Assembly: GCA_031289895.1 (NCBI GenBank)
Contig: JAITOP010000091.1
Span: 1-29,723, forward strand
DNA: 29,723 bases
Direction: 5' to 3'
Source of the DNA: Prevotellaceae bacterium
GTDB lineage: Bacteria > Bacteroidota > Bacteroidia > Bacteroidales > UBA932
Shown: piece after piece, positions 1-6,674 of the stretch
How positions within the stretch are numbered: the first letter of the stretch is position 1
How the letters are laid out: each line of letters opens with the position of its first letter
The notes under the pieces: generated by a model
The model's database searches: none
What the model saw: only the letters and a program-made list of their open reading frames with translations
Told to the model about the DNA's origin: nothing
Position numbers and translations under genes: made by a program

Positions 1-2
1 AC

Positions 3-65
3 GCCGATTTGATAATTGACGATTTTGTCGGCTTTTCGTATGAAGATTGCTTGAAGGTGATTTGA
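3..65 (+). CDS. 3' end of an unidentified gene, cut by the window start
   Basis: The frame starting at base 3 stays open for 20 codons and ends in TGA. It reads ADLIIDDFVGFSYEDCLKVI, a composition that looks like a real protein C-terminus. The other two plus-strand frames stop within the first 20 bases. The stop codon overlaps the -33 element of the promoter that follows, a typical tight gene boundary. Too little is present to name a family, and chance openness over 60 bases cannot be excluded. Confidence 0.4.
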   Translation, partial: ADLIIDDFVGFSYEDCLKVI

Positions 66-92
66 TAATTTAAATGAAAAAATATAATTTTG
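61..92 (+). promoter_or_regulatory. Bacteroidetes-type promoter, TTTG-N20-TAATTTTG
   Basis: TTTG at 61-64 is followed after exactly 20 bases by TAATTTTG at 85-92. This matches the Bacteroidetes primary sigma consensus (-33 TTTG, -7 TAnnTTTG). Transcription should start near 97-100, just before the structured RNA region and about 220 bases ahead of the XRE gene. Confidence 0.6.
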
Positions 93-125
93 TAATTATG
101 AAGAAATAAAAGAAAATAACATAAC

Positions 126-292
126 ATAAAGCATTGCTTTATTACGTAGTCTTTAAAAATTGCCATTTTAAAAATACTCACATAGTAATATAAGTGAATG
201 TTTGTGCTTCTTCGGGCATGAACTTTTCTTTACTTGTGAGTGGGTGTGGCAATACCTTAAAGATTTGTAAAGTAAGTATCATGCCTTTTTAA
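126..292 (+). ncRNA. Rod-like structured RNA with terminator, possible 6S-type RNA
   Basis: Complementary segments nest along one axis. CTTTAA 151-156 pairs with TTAAAG 257-262, ATTGCCA 159-165 with TGGCAAT 247-253, ACTCACA 176-182 with TGTGAGT 235-241, and AGTAA 184-188 with TTACT 230-234. At the tip, 200-207 pairs with 216-223 using two G-U pairs. Outer pairs CTTTA 137-141 with TAAAG 268-272 and GCAT 131-134 with ATGC 281-284 may close the rod. An asymmetric internal loop (166-175 against 242-246) splits the rod into two arms, and a T-rich run follows at 286-297. A long rod with a central bubble and an intrinsic end resembles 6S RNA, the RNA polymerase-binding regulator, but I did not recognise a sequence signature. 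It could instead be a structured leader of the XRE gene. The 5' end may lie nearer 98, by the promoter. Confidence 0.45.
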
Positions 293-319
293 TTTTTAAA
301 AAATAAACATTTATGTTCT

Positions 320-637
320 ATGAAAAACATACATATCGGCAAACTGATAAAAGAAAAATTCGACGAAAAAAATATCACCAAAGCCGAATTTGCGCGACTT
401 ATAAACATCCATCGCTCAACAGTTTATCTATTATTTGAACAAAAAAGCATAGACATAGAATTGCTGATAAATATTTCGAAAGTGTTGGAATATGATTTTA
501 TAAGCGAAGTGTATCTAAAACATAACACAGCAAAAGAAAAATCAATAATAGTAGGCATCGAAATTACTGCCGGACAACTTGAAAAACTCGACCTGCCCGA
601 AGAATTTATTTATTTGCTCAAACAACAAAATAAATAA
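320..637 (+). CDS. Small XRE/Cro-CI-like helix-turn-helix regulator
   Basis: This 105-residue protein has an N-terminal Cro/CI-type fold over about residues 5-60. The segment TKAEFARLINIHRSTVYLLF carries the turn and recognition helix, followed by ELLINISKVLEYDF, the usual third and fourth helices. The C-terminal 40 residues (about 65-105) are acidic and amphipathic and match nothing I know; they may dimerise or bind a ligand. It stands alone, downstream of the structured RNA region and upstream of a long repeat-filled spacer, so its targets cannot be deduced from context. No toxin partner is visible on either side. DNA binding is confident from the fold; the regulated process is unknown. Confidence 0.8.
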   Translation: MKNIHIGKLIKEKFDEKNITKAEFARLINIHRSTVYLLFEQKSIDIELLINISKVLEYDFISEVYLKHNTAKEKSIIVGIEITAGQLEKLDLPEEFIYLLKQQNK

Positions 638-815
638 TACAGCCAATAAAAAACCATTAAAAAGTCAATGAATAGTCCAAAAAACACATCTACCTTTGTA
701 TTCGTCCCTGCGTGTGGAGTTTAAAATATGTTGAAAATGATTTAAAAATATTCGTTCTAATTTTATGAATTTGTTTTTAGGCACAAAAAATAAATAACTT
801 GTAATGTTTTTAATT

Positions 816-884
816 TCCGGATTGCTTCGTTCCTCGCAATGACGCATGGACTTCACGTCATTGCGAGGAACGAAGCAATCCGGA
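816..884. repeat. Perfect palindromic repeat, 29-bp arms, 11-base loop
   Basis: The arms 816-844 and 856-884 are exact reverse complements; the loop is CATGGACTTCA. The arm contains CATTGCGAGGAACGAAGCAA, which I recognise as the core of a short interspersed repeat found in many unrelated bacterial genomes, whose spurious translation is the motif CEERSNP. Two inverted units back to back are the common arrangement. It lies in the gene-free region 638-1395 and probably is a small non-autonomous mobile repeat. Bases 638-815 hold nothing I can name beyond AT-rich sequence. Confidence 0.75.
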
Positions 885-938
885 GATATTTATATTTTAT
901 TTGTTTTTCATTGCTAAATACTTTGCGACTTTGTAAAA

Positions 939-993
939 AACTTTGTGTTTGTTGCAGTTAAATTTTCAACTGCAAAATACACAAAGTTTTTTT
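939..993. terminator. Long hairpin with flanking A and T runs
   Basis: AACTTTGTGT 939-948 pairs with ACACAAAGTT 979-988 and, inside it, TGCAGTT 953-959 pairs with AACTGCA 968-974. T7 follows at 987-993 and an A run precedes at 935-940, so it could end transcription on either strand. It is 300 bases past the XRE gene, so it may instead be another palindromic repeat. No gene can be assigned to it with certainty. Confidence 0.4.
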
Positions 994-1020
994 ATCTGTG
1001 AAAAGCCTCCGTTTGATGTA

Positions 1021-1247
1021 CTAATACTAAACAGTTATCAAAATACCGATTTAGACATAGAAAATAAAAAACATATAAATCCCTTATTTATATAAAGTTC
1101 CCTTAGTAGCCGAAAACAGGTAACACATACCCTTATTCCCTTATTAAAATGTTGTAAATAAGGGAATAATGGTAGAATGTCGAGGCTAATTTTTGCTACT
1201 AAGGGCGGCTTTTGAAAATAAGGGTTTTGATAACTGTTTGGTATTAG
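1021..1247. mobile_element. MITE-like element, copy 1 of 2
   Basis: About 225 bases end in 23-bp terminal inverted repeats (CTAATACTAAACAGTTATCA... against its complement, one mismatch). Nested inside are CCCTTAGTAGC / GCTACTAAGGG and a TACCCTTATTCCCTTATT-type hairpin, so nearly the whole element folds back on itself. No open reading frame of note is inside. A closely similar copy lies 17 kb away. TA flanks the ATAC...GTAT core on both sides in this copy, which would fit a TA target duplication, but the second copy does not confirm this. The mobilising transposase is not in the window. Confidence 0.75.
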
Positions 1248-1311
1248 ATGTAAATATTAAATTACCAACAACTAAATATTTTTCACATGAAAATGACCAA
1301 AAAACAAACGA

Positions 1312-1350
1312 TAAAAAAAAGAAAAGCGTTTTGGCAACAAAACGCTTTTC
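1312..1350 (-). terminator. Rho-independent terminator of the PUL operon
   Basis: GAAAAGCGTTTT 1321-1332 and AAAACGCTTTTC 1339-1350 form a 12-bp stem with a 6-base loop. Read on the minus strand it is followed directly by eight T. It sits 45 bases after the stop of the last PUL gene (GH3), so it closes that minus-strand operon. Confidence 0.85.
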
Positions 1351-1395
1351 TCTGTCAATGTAAAACAAGTAATTAAAATAATAGATTTTCTTCCA

Positions 1396-3744
1396 TTATT
1401 TTTTTATGGTATTTATTTTTTCTTGTGGATTCATAACATTATGAGTCTTTTCAGAAACTTTATTTGTAATTGCCAAACTCAATGTGCTTTTAATATCTTT
1501 CGACGACGATGCTATCAACAACTGATATTCGCCGGCATCGGCTACCCATGCGCTTTCGTCTTCGTCGAATGATGCCAAATCAAGAATTTTCACCGATAAT
1601 TCAATCGTTTGCGATTCGCCGGCTTTAAGTTCTTTGGTTTTTGCAAATGCTTTCAATTCTTTATCGGGTTTTGTCAGATTTTGATTTTTCGGAGCTGCAA
1701 CGTACAATTGAACCACTTCTTTTCCTGTCGTTTTTCCTGTGTTTTTAACGGTTAAGCTAATTGTATATTCATTTCCGTTTTGATTTATTTTCGGATTTAT
1801 ATATTCAAAAGTTGTGTACGATAATCCGTAACCGAAAGGATATGAAACGTCTTTGTTGAACGAGTCGAAATAACGGTAGCCTACAAAAATATCTTCTTCA
1901 TAATATGTGAAATCTATATTGCGAACTTTCGGTTTTTCGGCGTTATTTGTATTTCCTCCAAAATTCATTGGTCCGGGCGTGTAATCCTGCGGAAAATTTG
2001 CCGAAGAAATATTATCCGTATAATTGACAGGAAATGTCATTGGAAGTTTTCCCGAAGGATTTATTTTTCCGCTCAAAATATCAGCAACCGAATTACCGCC
2101 TTCTTGTCCTGCCTGCCATGCCAGCACAATAGCGTCGGGATATTGTTTCCACGAAGCCGTTTCAATCACTCCGCCGATATTCAAAATCACAACAACTTTT
2201 TTGCCTGCTGCATGAAATACCTTGCTAACTTCTTGTATAAGTTTTTGTTCATTGTCCGACAAATTAAAATCGTTATCAAGTTTTCTGTCCATAAATTCGC
2301 CAGATGTTCTTCCTATTGTAATTAATGCAACATCAGTTTCTTTGGCTGTTTTATTCAAAATATCTGCTTCGGGAACAAATTCGCCTGCACGAATTTTAGG
2401 CATAAATGCTGCAAACGGATTGTTTGGGTCGGGTTTGTTTTTTTCGTTTTCTTCGTTGATATATTTAAGATACAAAGATTTTAATTCTTCATTGATTTGA
2501 TAACCAGCATTCACCAATCCTTCTCCTAACGAAATTGTATAAGCCTCGTTTACATCGCCGCTGCCTGTGCCACCCGAAATAAAATCATAAGATGTAATAC
2601 CGAATGTTGCAATTTTTTTTGTTTTTGAAGTGATGGGCAATGTTGCGGTGTTTTTCAGCAAAATAATGCCTTCGGCTGCCGATTGACGAGTTATTTGTGC
2701 GTGTGCCTTTAAATCGGGTTTATTGGAATATTTGTAATTTTTAAAACGAGGCGATTCGAGAATTAAATTTAATATTCGTTTTACGTTAATATCAACATCT
2801 TGTATAGATAATTTTCCATCGTTCACTGCCTGCAAAATTGCATTGTATTGGTCGGGTCTGCCCGGCATCAGCAAATCGTTGCCGGCGTAAACCTGTGCTG
2901 CCGCATTACGACCGCCGAACCAATCGGTCATCACCGTTCCTTTAAATCCCCATTCGTCGTGCAAAATTGTTGTCAGTAATTCGCGGCTTTCCGAAGCATA
3001 TACTCCGTTAATAAAATTGTAAGACGACATTACCGTCCAAGGGTTTGATTCCTTTACGGCGATTTCAAAACCTTTCAGATAAATTTCGCGTAAAGCGCGT
3101 TCGGTCATACGTGCATCGTTAGCCATGCGGTTTGATTCCTGATTGTTTGCGGCAAAATGTTTAATTGATGTTCCCACGCCGTTTTTTTGTATTCCACGAA
3201 TTATTGCCGCCGCCGTTTTGCCCGACAATAAAGGGTCTTCAGAATAATATTCAAAATTACGCCCGCAAAGCGGATTTCGATGAATGTTTAATGCCGGTCC
3301 CAATAAAACATCTGCTCCATACTCCAAAACTTCGTTGCCCATTGCCAATCCTACATTTTCCGTCAATTCGCAGTTCCATGTAGCAGCCAGCAATGTAGCC
3401 ACAGGAAAAGCCGTGCAATAATAAGTGTCGCTGCTGCCTTCGCGTTTCGGGCTGATACGTAAGCCTGCCGGTCCGTCAGCCAAAACTATTGCAGGAATAC
3501 CTAAGCGCGAAATCAAATTTGTAGTTCCCGCTGCTCCCGGCACAAGCGATTGTGTTGCGCCAACAACAGCACTGCTGCCCGATGCTCCTGCCATTCCTGT
3601 GCCAATCAAAAGCTGCACTTTTTCTTCAATCGTCATAGCTTTTAATACTTCGTCAACCGACGATTTTCCTAATTTCACTTCTTGCGATTTCACCGAACCG
3701 TAACACGCAATAAAGCAAATTGTTAAAATAATTATTTTTTTCAT
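1396..3744 (-). CDS. Glycoside hydrolase family 3 (beta-glucosidase/xylosidase type)
   Basis: This 782-residue exported enzyme should remove terminal beta-linked sugars from oligosaccharides in the periplasm. Residues 1-20 form a signal peptide ending VKSQ. The GH3 barrel follows, with ADGPAG (89-94), GRNFEYYSEDP (161-171), KHFAANNQESNR (195-206) and the nucleophile Asp274 in TVMTDWFGG. The alpha/beta sandwich domain starts near 355; Glu483 in SGEFMDR sits where the family's acid/base lies. A fibronectin-III-like domain fills about 660-760, opened by YPFGYGLSYTTF. Length and order are those of full-length three-domain GH3 enzymes, without a PA14 insert. It is the last gene of the PUL, 112 bases after the CBM48-like esterase and just before an intrinsic terminator. 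GH3 specificity (glucose, xylose, arabinose) cannot be read from the sequence; the esterase neighbours favour a xylan-type substrate. Confidence 0.93.
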   Translation of the reverse strand: MKKIIILTICFIACYGSVKSQEVKLGKSSVDEVLKAMTIEEKVQLLIGTGMAGASGSSAVVGATQSLVPGAAGTTNLISRLGIPAIVLADGPAGLRISPKREGSSDTYYCTAFPVATLLAATWNCELTENVGLAMGNEVLEYGADVLLGPALNIHRNPLCGRNFEYYSEDPLLSGKTAAAIIRGIQKNGVGTSIKHFAANNQESNRMANDARMTERALREIYLKGFEIAVKESNPWTVMSSYNFINGVYASESRELLTTILHDEWGFKGTVMTDWFGGRNAAAQVYAGNDLLMPGRPDQYNAILQAVNDGKLSIQDVDINVKRILNLILESPRFKNYKYSNKPDLKAHAQITRQSAAEGIILLKNTATLPITSKTKKIATFGITSYDFISGGTGSGDVNEAYTISLGEGLVNAGYQINEELKSLYLKYINEENEKNKPDPNNPFAAFMPKIRAGEFVPEADILNKTAKETDVALITIGRTSGEFMDRKLDNDFNLSDNEQKLIQEVSKVFHAAGKKVVVILNIGGVIETASWKQYPDAIVLAWQAGQEGGNSVADILSGKINPSGKLPMTFPVNYTDNISSANFPQDYTPGPMNFGGNTNNAEKPKVRNIDFTYYEEDIFVGYRYFDSFNKDVSYPFGYGLSYTTFEYINPKINQNGNEYTISLTVKNTGKTTGKEVVQLYVAAPKNQNLTKPDKELKAFAKTKELKAGESQTIELSVKILDLASFDEDESAWVADAGEYQLLIASSSKDIKSTLSLAITNKVSEKTHNVMNPQEKINTIKK

Positions 3745-3856
3745 GTTAATTTAATTTGTTGATTTAATTTTTATACGTTTTTTCCATAATAGACACAATA
3801 ACGTAAATCCTAATATAATACTAATTTTTTCATAACATTCAGATTATAATATAAAA

Positions 3857-5050
3857 TTATCTAAAAAGCAAAGGTACAAATTCCGATAAATATATACGCC
3901 AGTTTTTCCAAATATGTCCTTCGCCTGTTTCGTAATAAATGTATTTGTAGCCTTTGTTGTCGAGTAATTTGCGGTAATCTTCGTTGGCTTTATACAGAAA
4001 ATCGGTTTTGCCTATCGCAATCCAATATAATTTCGGGTTCTTAGCGAATTGTACTTTTAATTTTTCTTCGAGATTTTCGTAAACTGCCGATTTTGCATTT
4101 TCGTTAGGAATAATTGCTGCCGAAAATAATCCTATATAATCGAACATATCAGGATATTCTTTTGAAATATGCAGAGAATGAAAACCACCCATCGACAAGC
4201 CGCAAATGGCGCGTCCCGATTTTTGTTTCAAGGTGCGGTAATTATTGTCGATAAAATTCACAATATCCGGAAAACTTTGTTCCATATCGCCATCCATAGT
4301 TCTTGTCATACGCATTGAGGGTTTGTAAAATCCAAGCGCAGATTCGCCGGGAGCGGCTTCTTGTTCTACGTTTCCGTTTGTCATAACAATAATCATTGGT
4401 TTTGCTTTTCCTTGCGCTATAAGATTATCGAGAATTTGGGCTGTGCGTCCGAGTGCAATCCATGCCTCTTCGTCGCCGCCCATGCCGTGCAATAAGTACA
4501 ACACGGGATAATTTTCTTTACTTGCCTCGTAACCTGCGGGAGTGTAAATTGTCAGTCGGCGCGTAATTTTCAGAGTGGAACTTTCGTACCAACGGCGAGC
4601 AACAGTTCCATGAGGCACGCTGTTGACTTTATACAAATCGGCACGTTCGCCGCCAATGATAAATACGCTTGTAACTGAGGCTACATCGCGAATCATATAT
4701 ACGTTGCTTGGGTCGGTTACTTTTGCACCGTCAACAATAAACGTATAACTGTACAGTTCGGGCTGCAAAGGTTCGGGAGTTGTGTATTCCCACACGCCTT
4801 TTTCATTTTTTATTAAATCTGCAGTTCCCGGTAAATCAAAAACGCCATAAGGAGTTTCTGTTTTTGTAGGTGCAAGAAAATCGCCTGTAATTTCAACTTT
4901 AATCGCCTGCGGAGCGTTTAAGCGAAAAGTTACGGTGTTGTCTGCTTTTATTTCGGGCGATACAATTTCTTGTCCACCCCACAATGCCTGCTGGGCAAAT
5001 GTTGCTACACTTATCATTAAGAATATAGCAAAGGTCATTAATTTTTTCAT
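3857..5050 (-). CDS. CE1-type esterase with N-terminal CBM48-like domain
   Basis: This 397-residue secreted serine esterase probably cleaves feruloyl or acetyl groups from plant glycan. A signal peptide (1-19, ending ATFAQ) is followed by an immunoglobulin-like domain, about 30-132, with VTFRLNAPQAIKVEITGDF and LYSYTFIVDG, as in the CBM48/E-set modules that precede many Bacteroidetes CE1 esterases. The alpha/beta hydrolase domain has YPVLYLLHGMGGDEEAW (181-197), the nucleophile elbow GLSMGG with Ser286, Asp350 in GKTDFL and His379 in GEGHIW, so the triad is complete. It lies between the second CE1 gene and the GH3 gene in the same orientation. The acyl group removed is inference; esterase D or enterochelin-esterase-like enzymes share the fold. 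The 318 bases before its start hold two repeat arrays and no gene. Confidence 0.88.
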   Translation of the reverse strand: MKKLMTFAIFLMISVATFAQQALWGGQEIVSPEIKADNTVTFRLNAPQAIKVEITGDFLAPTKTETPYGVFDLPGTADLIKNEKGVWEYTTPEPLQPELYSYTFIVDGAKVTDPSNVYMIRDVASVTSVFIIGGERADLYKVNSVPHGTVARRWYESSTLKITRRLTIYTPAGYEASKENYPVLYLLHGMGGDEEAWIALGRTAQILDNLIAQGKAKPMIIVMTNGNVEQEAAPGESALGFYKPSMRMTRTMDGDMEQSFPDIVNFIDNNYRTLKQKSGRAICGLSMGGFHSLHISKEYPDMFDYIGLFSAAIIPNENAKSAVYENLEEKLKVQFAKNPKLYWIAIGKTDFLYKANEDYRKLLDNKGYKYIYYETGEGHIWKNWRIYLSEFVPLLFR

Positions 5051-5072
5051 CTCAATATTTTTTTTAAAATTT

Positions 5073-5140
5073 GTATTCAGTATTCAGTATTCAGTAATTC
5101 CGTATTTAGTATTTAGTCGTTAGTATTTAGTCGTTATTAG
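5073..5140 (-). repeat. Heptanucleotide array (GTATTCA / GTATTTA / GTCGTTA words)
   Basis: Nine or so units read GTATTCA three times, then GTAATTCC (one base longer), then GTATTTA, GTATTTA, GTCGTTA, GTATTTA, GTCGTTA. It begins 22 bases before the start of the CBM48-like esterase, inside the presumed operon transcript, and abuts a second array of another period. The words are the same as in the arrays at 6266 and 6578. Confidence 0.85.
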
Positions 5141-5356
5141 CATATTAATCACATTATCACATTATCATATTAATCACATTATCATATTAATCACATTATC
5201 ATATTAATCACATTATCACATTATCATATTAATCACATTATCACATTATCACATTATCATATTAATCACATTATCACATTATCACATTATCATATTAATC
5301 ACATTATCATATTAATCACATTAATCTCATTCTCACATTAATCACATTATCCTATT
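5141..5356. repeat. Two-word minisatellite (CATATTAAT and CACATTAT)
   Basis: About 215 bases are built from a 9-base word A (CATATTAAT) and an 8-base word B (CACATTAT). Reading from the left the order is A B B A B A B A B B A B B B A B B B A B A, then degraded variants (CACATTAAT, CTCATTCT, CCTATTAAT). It runs almost to the stop codon of the esterase at 5369. No promoter, terminator or gene is visible in it. Confidence 0.9.
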
Positions 5357-5368
5357 AATCATTAATCA

Positions 5369-6250
5369 TTATCTTTTAAAGGTTCGTGATACAAAAGTTA
5401 GGCAATTATACAGTGCAGAGTGCCAGTATTCCCATGTGTGTGCGCCATCGCGTACGCGAAATTGACAGGGAATACCTGCACGGCGCATGGCTTGCGTAAA
5501 TTCGATATTGCGGTCGAGTAAAAAATCATCATCGCCGCAATCGACAAACCATGCCACTGTTTTAAGTTTTTCTTTGGTATCGTTGTCGGCATTTTCGACA
5601 TAGTTTATGCAATTGTTTTCTTTGACTGATTTTGTGAGTATAGCCATTTTGTCATCGGGGCTTTGCGAAGGCGCTGCGTCTTGTTCCGGAATGTTCATCA
5701 ACGCGCTCATTGCATAAACAGCCGAAAATAGTTCGCTGTGTTTTTGCGCATAAGCCGTGCATCCGCCGCCACCCATAGAAAGTCCGGCAACGGCGCGGTG
5801 TTGTTTGTCGCCAATTATCCGATATTCTTTTTCGATATAAGGCAAAAATTCGGTAAAGAAAAAAGTTTCGTAAGCCCACCCTTGCATATCAAAATAGCCA
5901 TTCCATGCGCCTTCGTAAATGTTGCCGTCGGCGTTGGGCGTTACAATAATCATTTCGCAGGCTTCGCCGCCATCTATTAATTGGTCGGCAACATCTTTTG
6001 CGTGTCCGCGTTCGTACCAGCCTTTGTTGGTATCCATCATTCCGTGCAACAGATAAAGTACAGGATATTTTTTATTTACATCTGTTTCGTAACTTTTAGG
6101 AAGAAAAACGTTGTATTCACGTTCTGCTCCCAATATTTTACTTTGAATAGTTTTTGTTTCCACTTTGCTTTGTTGTCCCCAGCCGCCAAACTGCGCTGTG
6201 GCTGACAATGCAGGAAATAATATCAATATTGATAAAATAATTTTTTTCAT
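5369..6250 (-). CDS. CE1-type (esterase D-like) secreted esterase
   Basis: This 293-residue enzyme is a single-domain serine esterase. The signal peptide (1-19) ends SATAQ. The hydrolase domain carries YPVLYLLHGMMD (62-73) for the oxyanion region, GLSMGG with nucleophile Ser158, CGDDDFL with Asp242 as the likely triad acid and GAHTW with His271. The family includes feruloyl and acetyl-xylan esterases and S-formylglutathione hydrolases; export and PUL context favour a carbohydrate ester as substrate. It lacks the N-terminal CBM48-like domain of the next gene, so the two are not simple duplicates. The stop codon is only about 13 bases from the end of the two-word minisatellite, and a heptamer array begins 15 bases before the start codon. 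Confidence 0.88.
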   Translation of the reverse strand: MKKIILSILILFPALSATAQFGGWGQQSKVETKTIQSKILGAEREYNVFLPKSYETDVNKKYPVLYLLHGMMDTNKGWYERGHAKDVADQLIDGGEACEMIIVTPNADGNIYEGAWNGYFDMQGWAYETFFFTEFLPYIEKEYRIIGDKQHRAVAGLSMGGGGCTAYAQKHSELFSAVYAMSALMNIPEQDAAPSQSPDDKMAILTKSVKENNCINYVENADNDTKEKLKTVAWFVDCGDDDFLLDRNIEFTQAMRRAGIPCQFRVRDGAHTWEYWHSALYNCLTFVSRTFKR

Positions 6251-6265
6251 AATTCTTTGTTTTTT

Positions 6266-6384
6266 GTATTCAGTATTCCGTAATCAGTATTCCGTAATCC
6301 GTAATCCGTAATCAGTATTCCGTATTTAGTATTCCGTATTTAGTATTCAGTATTCCGTAATCAGTATTTAGTATTCAGTAGTTA
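6266..6384 (-). repeat. Heptanucleotide array, 17 exact-register units
   Basis: Seventeen consecutive 7-base words without a single indel: GTATTCA, GTATTCC, GTAATCA, GTATTCC, GTAATCC, GTAATCC, GTAATCA, GTATTCC, GTATTTA, GTATTCC, GTATTTA, GTATTCA, GTATTCC, GTAATCA, GTATTTA, GTATTCA, GTAGTTA. Positions 4 and 5-7 vary; GTA is fixed. It is the left partner of an inverted pair of arrays around the palindromic element at 6406. Confidence 0.92.
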
Positions 6385-6405
6385 GTAATAAAAAATAAAT
6401 AAATT

Positions 6406-6548
6406 ATAACAGATGGAGTGAATCCGTTAGGATGCAAATGTTGGTAGAAAACGAATGTCCACACCACCTCCGACCCCGAATTGGGTCGAACAATGGGGGT
6501 ATTTGTACATTTTTACCAACATACAATCCTTAACGGGATTTTTGTTAT
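6406..6548. mobile_element. Palindromic element with imperfect terminal inverted repeats
   Basis: Outer arms are ATAACA 6406-6411 with TGTTAT 6543-6548, AATCCGTTAGGAT 6421-6433 with ATCCTTAACGGGATT 6526-6540 (two bulges), and TGTTGGTA 6439-6446 with TACCAACA 6514-6521. Inside, ATGTCC...CACC folds against GGGGGT...GTACAT around a central CGACCC/GGGTCG hairpin (6471-6488). Nearly the whole 143 bases form one hairpin. It is GC-richer than its flanks and has no gene. From memory, similar TCGACCC-palindrome repeats are common in Bacteroidetes genomes. A small non-autonomous element is the best guess. Confidence 0.65.
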
Positions 6549-6577
6549 CTTTTATAATTTGTTTATTTTTCATCACT

Positions 6578-6668
6578 AACGACCAAATACTAAATACTAA
6601 ATACTAAATACTAACGACTAACGACCAACGACCAACGACCAACGACCAACGACCAAATACTAACAACC
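6578..6668 (+). repeat. Heptanucleotide array, 13 units, opposite orientation
   Basis: Thirteen exact-register words: AACGACC, four AAATACT, AACGACT, five AACGACC, AAATACT, AACAACC. These are complements of the GTCGTTN and GTATTTN words of the other arrays. It ends seven bases before the stop codon of the surface lipoprotein at 6675, and mirrors the array at 6266 across the palindromic element. Confidence 0.92.
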
Positions 6669-6674
6669 AATCCA

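Noticed and set aside
691..698. TACCTTTG as a promoter
   Set aside because: It matches TAnnTTTG, but no -33 element and no gene or stable fold follows within several hundred bases.
665..856. 63-codon minus-strand frame beginning MKSMRHCEERSNPEI
   Set aside because: The start and first residues are the translation of the 816-884 palindromic repeat; CEERSNP is a familiar artefact of that repeat, and the rest has no protein-like pattern.
1186..1368. 60-codon minus-strand frame
   Set aside because: It lies across the right end of MITE copy 1 and the GH3 terminator hairpin; no domain or start signal supports it.
5141..5356. CRISPR-like array
   Set aside because: Units are 8-9 bases with no unique spacers, so it is a minisatellite.
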